A DNA stretch of 64,000 nt from Clostridium sp. OM02-18AC (GCF_003481825.1 NZ_QULW01000022.1:1-64000); one strand, 5' to 3'; counted from the stretch's first letter, positions 34,801 to 42,756 are shown. Numbers and translations are program-made. Notes: a model not told the origin generated them from the sequence alone.

Positions 34801-37677
34801 CAGACCATACACTGCGCCTTCCAAAACTGCGTCACCCTGACTGTCGCCATAGGAATCGTAATCCCGGCTTTCGCCGCTTTTTAAGTCCATATCGCGCTTG
34901 TTGATATGAAGTTCGCCTTCCGTCCGGTGGTCGTAGATCCGCCACCAGTCCTCTTCGTGATCCGCATTATTACAGTGACTGTATTGATCCGATGGTCCTG
35001 TATCCGTCTCACTTCCGCTGCTCGCAGCATTCAATCCCCGGTTGTAGGTCTCCACGAAACAGCCTACACCTCCTGCAAAGGCTGCGCGTCTGCCGTTTTT
35101 GAAAAATCCGGTTAAGGCTGTGGCTGCCACCGCTGTGGCTGTTTCCGCTGCTTCCGTGACTGCTGCCGCCCCAGGATTTTCCGTCTGGTCACCTGGGAAC
35201 TGGAGTTTCAGGATCCACTGTTGAGAAACACGATCTGTATCCTCCGTGTTTTCTGTGTCTTTCGTGTTTTCTGTGTTCTCCACATCCGATGCTGTTGCCT
35301 TCTGTACTGCCGTGTACATTTTCGCAGCTGGCATGCGTATCTTTGTATCTTGCATAAGGGTTTCCTGCTCCGCTGCGGGCGTCTTCGCTTCCACTGTCGC
35401 TTCTGCATCTGACACAGTTGCTTTCGCATTCGATCCCGTTGCTTCGGCAACCGGGGATTCCCCCTGTTTTTCTTCCGCTTTCCGGTCGTCGATCAGCTGC
35501 ACTTCATCGGTCCATACCGGGATAAATATGGAAAATAATTTCTGCCAGAATGATTTCTGTTCTTTTTTCACCAGCGGAGCTTCCATCTCTGCGACCATCC
35601 GGCCTTCTTCTGCCTGCTGCCGCAGTTTTTGCAGCGTTTTCGCCGGTTCCGGAACTGCGTGGTCACTTACCCGGATTTCGTTGCTGTAAATGCCTGCAAA
35701 GTCCGCATTGGCTCCGTGTTCCGACGCATCCGTGATGATGACTTCAATTGGGAGGTCATCGCTGTGATTTCCATGAAGGGTGTAGCCTTCCCGCGCTGTG
35801 TCTTCCGCAATGGCATAACTGTATTTCAGGGAAATAAAACGCTCATAGGTTTCCCGGGTATCGTCCTCGCAGCCAGAATCGGAAAATGATCTGCTTCCGC
35901 CTGCCGAGGCAGTGGCACCGGCTGAAGGCGTTTCGCCTTCTTCTCCGCCACTGGATGCAATATTTCCAATCTCTCCCATGTCCACCTCCGGCATAAGCCA
36001 GTGAAAATGGACACCGGAAAAATCTCCTTCTGACCAGGTTTCACAGGACTGGTATGTATTCTGCCAGAGCGCCGCAAGGCGGCGGTTTTCCTCCTTTGCC
36101 GCATCGATTTCCTCCTGGTTTTCTATCTCTCCGGTTTCTTCATTTTCCTCTTCTTCCGGTACCGAGACAAAAACCGGTGCCGGATGACCGTCACAAAAGG
36201 TCTTATCGTAATGATAACCGTGTTCGACCGTTTTGGCGGATTCTCCCGCCGCATCAGTCATCATGGCAGAGACAAAGCGGAAATCGTCCCACAAAACCGG
36301 ACTGTCTTTGTGAAAGCTTTTATAGGGTGCTCCTCCCGCATAGATATACGCGGCACCATCCCGGTCTGTATGGATCTCCTCTTTGTCGTCAAACCGCTCA
36401 TAGAGGGAAAATACTGCATTCTCCAGCGGTTTCCCGGTTTCATGGTCGTACTTTCTCAAGCGGACATTATAGGTGGAGGTCCAGTCTTCCTCATGACGGT
36501 AAACCTCAAAAGCCATGCCTCCGCCCTGCCCGGTTCCGCCAGAAACTGCTCCGCCCGTTCCTGCATAGTAACAAAGCTGGGGAACATTGACTTCCACAAA
36601 CGCCAGGCGCTGGTGCGCAGACAACGGCGCGGAGCCATTGTACATCTGGCGGTGTGTCCCGGAACAGCGGCTGCAGCGCCAGATCTGCAGACATTGTTCA
36701 TACACTTCTTCCGGCGAAGAAAACGTTCCGCCGCCGGAAGCATACCGTGTTCCGCGGACATCGAACATCAGATACAGTGCCCCGCCGCCTCCGGTATTAG
36801 TCAGCCGGATCTCGGTATCTGTCTTCTGGCATACCCAGCCGCCAGGCACCTGCGCGGTAAACGAACCTTCTGCACCCGTGGAAGAAAATTTAAGCGGGAC
36901 ACTGCGGATAAATTCTGCATCCGCCCCGGACGGATCCAATGCCAGAACATATTCCCCGGAGCGTTCTGCGCCCTGCACCGGGGTCAGCTGCAGCGGATTT
37001 CCCGCCTGGGTATGTCCCTGCAGCACAGACGGGACACCACCGCCAGATGCACGGGCATTTCTGGCTTCTGCAGCATTTTCTTCTGCCTGCATGCTTTCCT
37101 GCTGCACAGGCAGAAGACCGGCAGGCAGATCAGCTTTTTCCGCCTGAGGATCTGCACCTGCACTGCGCGCCGTGCCTCCCAGCAGGCCCGCCAGCTGCAG
37201 ATACGTTTCTTCTTTTTCCAGCACGGTTTTCAGCCACGGGTATTTTCCGCGGACGGACGGCGAATGGATCAAAAGTTTCAGATCTGCCTCTGTGACCAGG
37301 TTTGAGATGGCCGGAACACCCTGTGCGGATGCACCGGCATTGATGTTCTGGATCACCGCATTGATCTGCGGTACATTGCCAAAGCTGGCCTGCAGCGTCA
37401 GCATGCCCCAGAATACGATGGCCATTTCTTCTCTTGTAAGTGTCTCGGACGGCAGTATGTACACATATTCATCGCCATCGATCAATGCCCGGTTTGCTCC
37501 GGTTCCATCGATACAGTAATGATGGAAACCGGAACCGTATGCAATCATGGTATCGCCCGGCTGGGCTGCTTCTGCCTTCCAGGGAAGCTGAAAGAAAACC
37601 GGGAGCAGTTTCCCACTGATCAGCAGGACTGCCAGAAACAGCGCTAACTTCTTCCTGATGCTAAGGAATCGTTTCAT
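25894..37677 (-). CDS. Giant wall-anchored adhesin: thioester domain, many SpaA/Cna-B modules
   Basis: A 3927-residue exported protein. Order: signal peptide (1-38); a thioester-like domain with Cys55 in HYCIDG and Gln96 in LTLQAS, the Cys and Gln positions that cross-link in TQXA adhesins; long linkers; then at least nine SpaA/Cna-B-like modules with the pattern (I/V/L)xK then LxGAxFxLY, near residues 410, 925, 2340, 2590, 3070, 3160, 3380, 3505 and 3645. Lysines such as LEK and VEK at module starts suit internal isopeptide bonds. Two repeat tracts lie near 1970 and 2285. The end is LPRLGDERK (from 3880), a hydrophobic helix and a basic tail, a sortase-signal layout with Leu in place of Thr. 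It follows the GLUG gene by 4 bases. Adhesion is inferred. Confidence 0.85.
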   Translation of the reverse strand: MKRFLSIRKKLALFLAVLLISGKLLPVFFQLPWKAEAAQPGDTMIAYGSGFHHYCIDGTGANRALIDGDEYVYILPSETLTREEMAIVFWGMLTLQASFGNVPQINAVIQNINAGASAQGVPAISNLVTEADLKLLIHSPSVRGKYPWLKTVLEKEETYLQLAGLLGGTARSAGADPQAEKADLPAGLLPVQQESMQAEENAAEARNARASGGGVPSVLQGHTQAGNPLQLTPVQGAERSGEYVLALDPSGADAEFIRSVPLKFSSTGAEGSFTAQVPGGWVCQKTDTEIRLTNTGGGGALYLMFDVRGTRYASGGGTFSSPEEVYEQCLQIWRCSRCSGTHRQMYNGSAPLSAHQRLAFVEVNVPQLCYYAGTGGAVSGGTGQGGGMAFEVYRHEEDWTSTYNVRLRKYDHETGKPLENAVFSLYERFDDKEEIHTDRDGAAYIYAGGAPYKSFHKDSPVLWDDFRFVSAMMTDAAGESAKTVEHGYHYDKTFCDGHPAPVFVSVPEEEENEETGEIENQEEIDAAKEENRRLAALWQNTYQSCETWSEGDFSGVHFHWLMPEVDMGEIGNIASSGGEEGETPSAGATASAGGSRSFSDSGCEDDTRETYERFISLKYSYAIAEDTAREGYTLHGNHSDDLPIEVIITDASEHGANADFAGIYSNEIRVSDHAVPEPAKTLQKLRQQAEEGRMVAEMEAPLVKKEQKSFWQKLFSIFIPVWTDEVQLIDDRKAEEKQGESPVAEATGSNAKATVSDAEATVEAKTPAAEQETLMQDTKIRMPAAKMYTAVQKATASDVENTENTKDTENTEDTDRVSQQWILKLQFPGDQTENPGAAAVTEAAETATAVAATALTGFFKNGRRAAFAGGVGCFVETYNRGLNAASSGSETDTGPSDQYSHCNNADHEEDWWRIYDHRTEGELHINKRDMDLKSGESRDYDSYGDSQGDAVLEGAVYGLFAAENLVHPDGKTGIVYQKDDLVAVTTTDKNGDASFLAFTEAPGQFYQYESGQITNRSGGWNQSAPSNLYDRSQTLDDYTADGQYLRTYPDYQAANGNCWIGRPLLMGEYYVKELSRSEGYELSVGNRKHPFTNAGQDLNAAVSAAAGDGYATVTKGLYAQQQVQAGASGAYGDPTFQELFFEVSSEKSGGFDLVFFGIPAGSRLYRLDKTVKTEPAQVGTGRFTEKIETDAWGNPVYVTAEEKGQYPKYRADGTMLTRERPVNRTVTGVECAEEKKLDTSRCEELMQRAETGMDEAAVQERLRKAFTQADNGFIKYKLELILRAHGKGTPKQTSDAGSRYTTLEQPVYDTGFASGSQVQYGAPVITLRIARQKENGEEASAGEILAALLDYYQENAYYSYGGVDRIEETEDTFLITLYAGRVGNPESFYVPERGERSAAFYLRVPFVPQEHSGSPRYVYAVYTEAEEENSFGVYTDFAASGGDGAGTLGSLRVSALLVPDAAMDADGSLITRCVTENVYYEPGEIPLDAAGNRIPKIQYIEETVPGETRKNYGNWTEITSKIQENVWHAESSYTDFYGAVHRDDMAQQYEFKLVLPGAEQVVLTQEDMAGLTGNWKPGDTMGAAAYYETVKRAFVRASLDYKTGIEGAENSFVKRTELVYPGQDAVWQDGAGRPGSGTFADPVPVEERSIRQQIRISKTIEKTSYNNTDSYADVHEDWWTKTYDKAEAMENFRFKVYLKSNLQKLYRAEDGTVIWQDRKGNERNFAGQKQANTAFPELVNQIDTKVLHRTDPLYKNSDDAAVYNEALYAYQDGKIRKEPSPGYTALLETTEALVEDGNRTRTVKRPNYEKFFDAIETANHDKWDDAAPTYTSWRPIGNAANHSEDTIWNMRVSDRVRQFAITWYLDAEIAKLVQPSESAAPESTMSETAASGKQQPEYTANQGSTGFSDEILDCGLREAIIKAQNYLKPFFAYDLDELYAIAWDTEANGGTDRDATTVSVDIRNESTGARNESADVQSKSADVQSKSANVQGKSADVQNKSADVQNKFVDVRSESGGAESELEYYGISAMLPYGTYVVVEQQPKYADLEDFKNRHYEVDKPKEISLPAVYTDEAGARTSPGRLDPFYQYKASYTAAELEKRYHIRFLEESHVIQAHSNRGDYEIYKYGMEIDRIQNGVPVSPAVGDYFALTQSEYRPFKNYYNVQDDRASGAVPYYLSEGQAGRNLVSAVYRYSSVSEQSQIVDDVWYPGGTVTEDNVPGIYYRDQVTAMLGSQTAYDGRYASALVPYSVLGADTLKNTIQTADSGATVPLDNTADLEKAAPLDNTADFGKAAPLDNAADLEKTVPLDNTADLEKAADLSGTADSICLGYGNVRFRNRLYTARIRLEKLDSETHENILHDGAIFRIYAAKRDDAKDGEGKVLFYEEDTQIDGTKEFLTAMGAADIRPVLRGRSLGDLYTGVVPAGTPVCDESEQILLGDRFGLETGVMKSFVTVRDSLVPAPDGKNQAMKTEKISVGEQIAENIKAVRNSKTAQELEYQLQTVGYLNTPQPLSAGTYVLCETKPPAGYVRSRPVALELYSDQVTYYQNGKRDKRVLSAIYEDPAEEQTTWKTKPQDQIHTARVYLENEPIRLQVEKRADCAENEAPGYAVGAKMTLFDAISLTPSGDSQDFTYEGLVIERNDAGHIERMYVKEGYGGEKTEFLPERDEEGHRYTVTWPAGTDRYGEIIQVEGNSWNSLTVMRPDTDILYYDLSDLTITITPETDGRDGRYQAFAWKGASKFLEFAGGDLTKISYDEKDKVLTLDEGTHVYHLGRDGARDALVDPYTGMAYVVKNFDGNNGSWDQIRGKAGTGAGKKQVLVWPVNLRKDAYGNIIARDKITTFRAALAGDGDHTYLTGSWKSEHGEESHRESTLHQNSWGQNRNEEILLDDNNGQFKKSMNPVYDCHGMVMYYPQSEETYDKAAEFYDRNGDFVRSQFSDNLEAYNHAAYGVQEHAQLFDENQTLLHRQGEAYVMENTWITSEKYPNDPFAADMTTGSADVLERVAAGCYIMEELQAPEGFVKALPVGIQVEEKSENQTVTMVDQPTKTEFSKTDGTETNSAFDCGYVEGAVLGLWKTGDAGSDTAENDNAKLAVAEGKSAPVTVWTTTSQPHSVTQLPTGRYFWKELEVPSGFVSHDPIAVTVAERPELQKYEMKEDHTRVEVEKYYLENGKDHAEGEQFLGGAGFTLYPARLDAAGNICYKDGAPEYDPSSVIAHWVTDDGTTYRNFPDAFETMYLEHGAKPGSSVMWDAGEHLYRAEYEAGYKKELLKPTDPEQTVYVYRMKNGAKIRIGVTREQDLFADHPFRFEYQFDWQKLSDVNTHACTYLTVENRQRFDYLPAGGSYVLVETKVPSGFARAGEVLITVNDTGDVQLYRVENEEGTLLISKVYEDGDKELAGARLALYRANEEGGLTKSNSYLFDSWISGSDGRYTELDAINRRIPQGYAEGDLKPHRIRRLPDGIYWLTEQKSPDYYTTFLPVEIVYEWQPEIRVVRVNDRPVTGTLKLEKTDSAGRMLEGAVFELAAYRETERQKLVQKLGPKKTEYREMNGQETADTQLQQPVFQLRLTAPAEQKSLPVGETGADGAIHPFWYELREVIPPPGYALNPEVIRWQFEPDLGVAPYPWGGSAQKQITVTDHKTRIVIAKLDADAMSAPDGTRNAGAGIKTDAGAISGANTMTDETSRQYEISGRYEISGLEIPDVEEIPSEWFLVGARLAVYEITGKKEDGTPVYNPDAPLISWITQKKTPWHAVEGLTAGKEYLLIEEKSPEGYECFEPVCFQISEDGSRIVRADQAKIWNGTGLIVVDRKILKEDIPETPEPDKPKPEEEKTSGGGSSEYENPKIQPVLRIGKILAWYQPLSPDGAGWLYLGPDGRWKIRLPRLGDERKTCFFGALLLLSAAGLYAVNRKNKDRKHVQKQKNQNGQEK
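30715..30885 (-). repeat. 33-bp in-frame repeats in the giant adhesin gene
   Basis: About five units coding an 11-residue PLDNTADLEKA repeat (variants FGKA, LEKT). The unit is a multiple of three and nearly identical at DNA level, so recent copy number change is likely. Confidence 0.85.
31634..31800 (-). repeat. 21-bp in-frame repeats in the giant adhesin gene
   Basis: Seven to eight units coding a seven-residue ADVQSKS-type repeat (SADVQNK, NVQGKS, DVRSES). The low-complexity tract probably forms a flexible spacer between modules. Confidence 0.85.
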
Positions 37678-37681
37678 TCTT

Positions 37682-40600
37682 CTATTTCGCCTCTTCCTGG
37701 CGCTTAGGCACTCCGTTTACGACCCACGCGCCATGCTCATTTGTCTGTTTTCCATCTGCAGTTGTATAATTTTTTCTCAGCGCACCGCGGATACCGTTTG
37801 ATGCTTCTTCAAAGTACAGGCACTGTCCGTCGATCCAGTTCCAGCCTGTCAGCATGCGGCCCTGTGTTCCATCGGAAGATGGGTTTAAATAATACATATT
37901 TCCATCGGTATCCTGATACCAGCCGGTCATCAGAAATCCGGCTTCATCAAAGCGGAACCAGTCATAAACGCTCTGACCGACCGCCGTATTGGCATATGGA
38001 TTGTGCACGGCTGCCCACTCCTTTGCGTAAGTGCGGTCCTTGTCCGCAAACATCCACTGGCCTGCCGCATTCTGCACCCAGGTTCCTGTCACCACATAAG
38101 AAGGCATCGACGGACCAGCGGCTTTCGTCACCCCGCCAGAGGTAATGCCGGTCGAACTTCCCGATCCGCCAGAACCACCGGAGCCTCCCGAGGAGCTTCC
38201 GCCACCACCAGATCCTCCAGTGCTGACTCTCGGCACAGTCTCATCCTGTGTGACAAACACGATCCGAACACGGCACTGCGCCTTGATATGCCCATGGGTC
38301 TGATCCTCACTGACGGCCGTCACCACTTCTTCTTTCACTCCGTTTCCACTTACTTTTTCCAGCGGTTTTTCCTGTTTCAGGGTGCGGTCCCGGCTGATCA
38401 GGTTCTGGATCCATGCCGGATTATGCTCTCCTTTCGAATCCCATACCGGTGTGATCCTGCAGTTCTGTCTGTTTGCTCCCGATACTTCCAGATGCAGATT
38501 TTTTCCGCTTTCCGTATCGGTCCAGCTCACCTGTTCATAGAACGGGTGCTCCGGATTCAATGCCGCAGTCAGGGTCACCGGTCCTGTTACTGTGATGCTC
38601 TCGGTCGGCTGATAGCAGCTTCCTGTCAGTTTTCTCGTTATGGTAAAGACTGCCTCGTTCTGATTCAGGTTTAATGTTTCCACGCGCAGGGTTGTCCGGT
38701 CCACGATCTGGAAATCCACGGCTACGCGGCAGTTTGCGTAAAGTGTCGCATGGTCCAATGAGGTATCCGGATTGGTCATTGCCGACACCACACCATAGCG
38801 GGTGTAAACGGTATCGCGGATTTTCTCCCGGTACTCATTTTCTGCCTGGGCTTTTACTTCCTGGTTTATGATATCTGTGACAAATGCAGAATTCATATTG
38901 GGCAGAACCGCTGCATCTTTCCGGGTATATCCGGTTTCCGAACGGTTTTCCAGAAGATCCGTGTCATCGACCGTCCAGCGCACGGTGCGGTCTATCGTCT
39001 GCCCATTTCCATTGTGCTCCACATGAATATAGACCGGCTGCACCTCCACGCTGTGATCCTGCTTTCCATCCACGTAACGGGCGATTAAAATGCCATCTTC
39101 ATTTTTTACTTCCGTCACGATCTGCGGATGCTTGCGGTCCCCGCTTCGTGTCTGAACAACCGAGATCCGCGTCTCATTTGGATCTGCTGTCAGCTTCGTA
39201 GTCAGCTTGATGTATTCCGCTGTCAGCTCTGTATCGCACTCCGGCATGAGGAACGAGTAGGCACCTGCACCCACATACTGCATTGGCTGCTCCAGACCGT
39301 CCTCATCGAGATAAACCGGTGGCTTCACTCCGCCGGTCTCGGATTCGTCCACAACCATCTGGTAGCGGTTTTCCGCTGTATTGTTGGGTGCGGTTGTCAC
39401 GGTCACAGTCGCCCCGGCTTTGATCGCGGACGGATGATCCTTATCGACATCCCGGTAATAGGAACTTCCCGTAGAAGAAATTGCCGATAACGTTGCCACA
39501 TCCGTGTCATAGGTTCCATTGGCATTCATCGTGTCAATCCTCGGAATGTAAACCAGATACCCTCTTGTCGGCTCTCCCATATATCCTGGCGCAAAATGAT
39601 CCATGGCAAACGGAAGGTCTTTTTTATATCCGTCCATGGTAAACTCCCGCCCGAGTTTCTGGGTAACGATATAGCGGACGCCATCCTCCAGTTCCTCATA
39701 AAAGAAGCGCTCCCCGCAGTCGTATTCAAGCTGACCGGATATCGTTTTATATTTGCGCTCCATGTCAGACCAGTAGCCAATGTGGGCATCTTTTTCAAAC
39801 TTGTTATCCCCGTCGATCGTGCTTCCAAATACCTGCTTCGCCTTCGCCAGGGTATTGGTAAACAAATAGGAAATCCGGCTGTCCCGTTCGGTTCCGTAAG
39901 TGAACCGGTCGCTGCTGGCACGGGTTCCTATAAACGTGCCCTCCCGGGAAGCACTGCCCGCGTTGGTCCTGGAGATGATACCCGCCATACGCGCCAACAC
40001 CAGATTGCCGCTCTCATATTTTCCAACAATTCCTCCCACAGAACGGCTTCCGTTTCCGCCGATCGTACCGTTGACGTAGGAATTGTAAATGCCGCTCAGA
40101 TTCATGATACCGGCAATTCCGCCCACATAGCCTTTGCCCTGAATGCGGTCGGAACTGCCATTTTGCGTGATCACCACGTTATCGATCAGGTATGCCTTTT
40201 CTGCCTTGCCTGTGATTCCTCCGACTGCTCCGTCGGACTCCTTCACATTCATGGTGATTCCGTCCGCCCTGCAGTTTTCAATGATTACCGCTCCATCGCC
40301 TTCCTGCAGCTGCGTCCCGGATCCGGTTCCGTTTCCCGTACCACTTGCAATTGCAGCGATTCCCCCCGCGTAATGCTTTGAACATACATAGCCCGATACG
40401 GTGACATTGCGGATCACTGCACCATTTTTTATCGTACCAGCCAGAATTCCGGTCCAGTTTTCTCCGGTGACCTGTTCACCCTCAATCTCCAGATTTTCCA
40501 CACTTCCGCCGTCAATCACACCAAACAAGCCAAGGTTGCTCATCCCGTCTGATTCTCCAAGGATCTGAAATCCGGTTATTGTATTTCCGCAGCCATTAAA

Positions 40601-41386
40601 ATGACCGCGAAACGGTGTCTGGACCTCACCGCCAAATTCCGCGCGGTTGCAATACCACCCGATCGGATTCCAGTTGCCATTGTTTATGGAAAGTCCGCCC
40701 AGATCCAGACTCTGTGTCAGTTCAAAGTAACAGCCCTCATAATCATTTCCTGCTGCCACCGACTCGGAAAGTCCCATCAGATGCGACAGCGTTTCGATCT
40801 GATACGGTGATTCTTTCGTTCCGTCTCCCGGGAAATTTGTATTGCCATTCCAATCCGTCCAGAGATCCCCTGTAGTGGAAAGCTGAACCGCAAACAAGGC
40901 TAGGTTCGACTGGGTCGCAATCTGAGGGAGCGGCTGCGCATTGGAATCCGTTGCCAGATCAGCCATAGCCTGTTTTTTCCGATTCATGCCTAAATCAGCT
41001 TCGCTTGCCGCATCAGAATCCGTCGCCAGATCCATCTCCAGCTCTATCTCGTCCACTCCGGATTCACCTTCTTCCAGATCATCCGTTCCAATCGCACGGG
41101 TCTCCCGTTCGTCCTGTCCGGATCTTTCTGTCTTCAAGCTATTCTCCCCGGCTTCCGCCTGTCTGGCGCCACCTTTCCATGTGGTTTTCTGTCCTGACTC
41201 CTGCCAGAGCGAATCGCTCCCGCTTGCCCGCACATATCCGGCTCTGCTTTCCGGCACAAACGCCCCCGCGCTTTCTGCCATGGCGTACCCGGCAGGAAGT
41301 ACCCCCGGTGACAATACTGCCAGCATAACCGCCATTGCCGATGCTGTTTTCCGTCTCATCTCATAATTCTTCCTGTATTTCTTCAT
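37682..41386 (-). CDS. Secreted GLUG-repeat protein with C-terminal wall-binding repeats
   Basis: A 1234-residue protein. It has a signal peptide (about 1-38), an acidic linker, then a GLUG-type beta-helix at about 190-500 (ETLSHLMGLSESVAAG, YFELTQSLDLGG, repeated GGIAGI and GGIVGKY turns). Beta-rich modules follow to about 1040, then a Gly/Ser linker and aromatic repeats (GQWMFADKDRTYAKEW, GWYQDTDGNMYYLN, GQCLYFEEASNGIRGAL) like those that bind teichoic or choline-type wall polymers. There is no LPxTG, so wall retention would be non-covalent. A GGGGG site precedes the ATG. It is 4 bases upstream of the giant adhesin gene, whose ribosome site is inside it. Function unknown; surface role inferred. 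Confidence 0.82.
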   Translation of the reverse strand: MKKYRKNYEMRRKTASAMAVMLAVLSPGVLPAGYAMAESAGAFVPESRAGYVRASGSDSLWQESGQKTTWKGGARQAEAGENSLKTERSGQDERETRAIGTDDLEEGESGVDEIELEMDLATDSDAASEADLGMNRKKQAMADLATDSNAQPLPQIATQSNLALFAVQLSTTGDLWTDWNGNTNFPGDGTKESPYQIETLSHLMGLSESVAAGNDYEGCYFELTQSLDLGGLSINNGNWNPIGWYCNRAEFGGEVQTPFRGHFNGCGNTITGFQILGESDGMSNLGLFGVIDGGSVENLEIEGEQVTGENWTGILAGTIKNGAVIRNVTVSGYVCSKHYAGGIAAIASGTGNGTGSGTQLQEGDGAVIIENCRADGITMNVKESDGAVGGITGKAEKAYLIDNVVITQNGSSDRIQGKGYVGGIAGIMNLSGIYNSYVNGTIGGNGSRSVGGIVGKYESGNLVLARMAGIISRTNAGSASREGTFIGTRASSDRFTYGTERDSRISYLFTNTLAKAKQVFGSTIDGDNKFEKDAHIGYWSDMERKYKTISGQLEYDCGERFFYEELEDGVRYIVTQKLGREFTMDGYKKDLPFAMDHFAPGYMGEPTRGYLVYIPRIDTMNANGTYDTDVATLSAISSTGSSYYRDVDKDHPSAIKAGATVTVTTAPNNTAENRYQMVVDESETGGVKPPVYLDEDGLEQPMQYVGAGAYSFLMPECDTELTAEYIKLTTKLTADPNETRISVVQTRSGDRKHPQIVTEVKNEDGILIARYVDGKQDHSVEVQPVYIHVEHNGNGQTIDRTVRWTVDDTDLLENRSETGYTRKDAAVLPNMNSAFVTDIINQEVKAQAENEYREKIRDTVYTRYGVVSAMTNPDTSLDHATLYANCRVAVDFQIVDRTTLRVETLNLNQNEAVFTITRKLTGSCYQPTESITVTGPVTLTAALNPEHPFYEQVSWTDTESGKNLHLEVSGANRQNCRITPVWDSKGEHNPAWIQNLISRDRTLKQEKPLEKVSGNGVKEEVVTAVSEDQTHGHIKAQCRVRIVFVTQDETVPRVSTGGSGGGGSSSGGSGGSGGSGSSTGITSGGVTKAAGPSMPSYVVTGTWVQNAAGQWMFADKDRTYAKEWAAVHNPYANTAVGQSVYDWFRFDEAGFLMTGWYQDTDGNMYYLNPSSDGTQGRMLTGWNWIDGQCLYFEEASNGIRGALRKNYTTADGKQTNEHGAWVVNGVPKRQEEAK

Positions 41387-41572
41387 ACATCCCCCTTACT
41401 TTCCTGTTTCTTCCCGCAACGTTTTACTTTTTTCTGTGTTTTTGCCCGCTCATCTCTTTTCCAGGTTCTTTCCCGGATTTTTCCTGATTTCCCGTTTTTT
41501 CCAGGTACATGTTCCTCTTTTTCACTGATTTTCCCATGTTCTTCCGTACCTTTCTCCGACCAGCAAACACGG

Positions 41573-42403
41573 TTACCTCTGCGGCAGCACAAAGGCAGGC
41601 CGCACCCCGGTTGTACCGGTCACCTTGATTTCTTCATCCTGCTCCATCCCCTTTCCCGATTTCTGCTCGCGTACACTGACTTTCTCCGGCCGGATATTCC
41701 CATTCACCAGATCCACAATGTAAATTTCCGTGCCTTCTGCCTTCCCGCATGGTGTCCGCAGCCAATATCCTTTGCAGAATTCCCCAATCTGTGTCTCTGG
41801 ATTGCGTTTCTTTGCCCCATGAAATTTCCACAGCCAGTTCCGGTAACGGTATGCCTCATCCACAGAAAGGATAAACAGCCGGTCTTCCATCTTCTGGCTT
41901 CCCAGATAAAGCGGTGCCAGGTCATCCTGTAACAGGTGTTCCCAGTATTCTGCTTTTGTACTGCCCTGATAGGCGCGCTCTACCCCCGTATTGACCATAA
42001 TGGCATCTGCAAAACCACTCTCGGACCTGGAAAGCCATCCCCGGACAGAAGAATATTTGTAGTCCGCACTGCTTCCAAAACGCACGATCGGTCCCGGAAC
42101 ATACACATAGTCATGAGGTCCATCCTCTGGCATCTCAAACTCATACCTGGAACCGGTATTGGCCGGGATTACTTCATCGCAGAGAAACAGAGCCCCGTTC
42201 CGGTGAACGTCCATATGGTCGGCATAATTCTGGTCAATGCAGCGAAACCGGTAATCTTTTCCGTCAATCCGGCGTATTACGGTGTCTCCAATGTTCCAAT
42301 GCCTGGCCGCAGTGCCCGCACCAAAGGCCCGAACTGCCGGAATCAGAAACAAGCAAAGCCATACAAGCAGCGCCAACTGCCATGCTTTCCTCTTTTTAAA
42401 CAT
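41573..42403 (-). CDS. Exported DUF6273-type protein, first gene of the adhesin operon
   Basis: About 276 residues. MFKKRKAW and a hydrophobic stretch ending VRAFGAGTAA form a signal peptide. The rest has the DUF6273 pattern: WNIGDTVIRRIDGKDYRF, LFILSVDEAYRYRN, KGYWLRTPCGKAEG and a final GVRPAFVLP. The family occurs in clostridial surface proteins, often fused to adhesin modules; its function is not known. The start is the ATG 42403 or a TTG six bases earlier; neither has an ideally spaced ribosome site. The following 186-bp gap before the GLUG gene holds a charged open frame I do not credit. A lectin-like or scaffold role is a guess. Confidence 0.75.
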   Translation of the reverse strand: MFKKRKAWQLALLVWLCLFLIPAVRAFGAGTAARHWNIGDTVIRRIDGKDYRFRCIDQNYADHMDVHRNGALFLCDEVIPANTGSRYEFEMPEDGPHDYVYVPGPIVRFGSSADYKYSSVRGWLSRSESGFADAIMVNTGVERAYQGSTKAEYWEHLLQDDLAPLYLGSQKMEDRLFILSVDEAYRYRNWLWKFHGAKKRNPETQIGEFCKGYWLRTPCGKAEGTEIYIVDLVNGNIRPEKVSVREQKSGKGMEQDEEIKVTGTTGVRPAFVLPQR

Positions 42404-42491
42404 GCTCAAATATCATTGCATCCCCCTCTCTTTCGATTCCCTGTAATCCGGCTATCCCGTTTTCTTAACGGGTCATTCCTGTTTCCATCTA

Positions 42492-42569
42492 CCGTTTCTA
42501 AGTTTCTGACTGTCATTCATCTCACCATCTATCGCAGATGGGAGAAACCTTGCTGCTGTTTGTTGAAAA
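42492..42569 (-). repeat. Dispersed hairpin element, copy B
   Basis: Matches copy A at 24152-24224 over about 70 bases. The centre CTCACCATCTATCGCAGATG then GGAG folds into a clean stem with loop ATCGC. It lies in the predicted leader of the adhesin operon, about 90 bases before the DUF6273 start. The match also occupies the leader side of recD2. Confidence 0.55.
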
Positions 42570-42756
42570 TGCGCGATCTGCGCGGTTATAATCCGAACCG
42601 AACATGGATACGCTTTCTGCGTAAGAAATAACATGGGATGAATCATTCAAATAATCATTTTGTAATACTGTGGGTATATAAAGGTGTGATATCAATGGAA
42701 AAAATGAAATGGGTAATGAAAAATGAGATAACAGGAAAAACAAGATCTCAGATGAA

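Noticed and set aside
41383..41592. A 69-residue charged open frame between the DUF6273 and GLUG genes
   Set aside because: Lys/Glu-rich low complexity, overlaps both neighbours, starts in the 3' end of the upstream gene and has no separate ribosome site.
42522..42743. A 73-residue leftward frame upstream of the DUF6273 gene
   Set aside because: It covers the dispersed hairpin element and lacks a ribosome site; it is a leader region.
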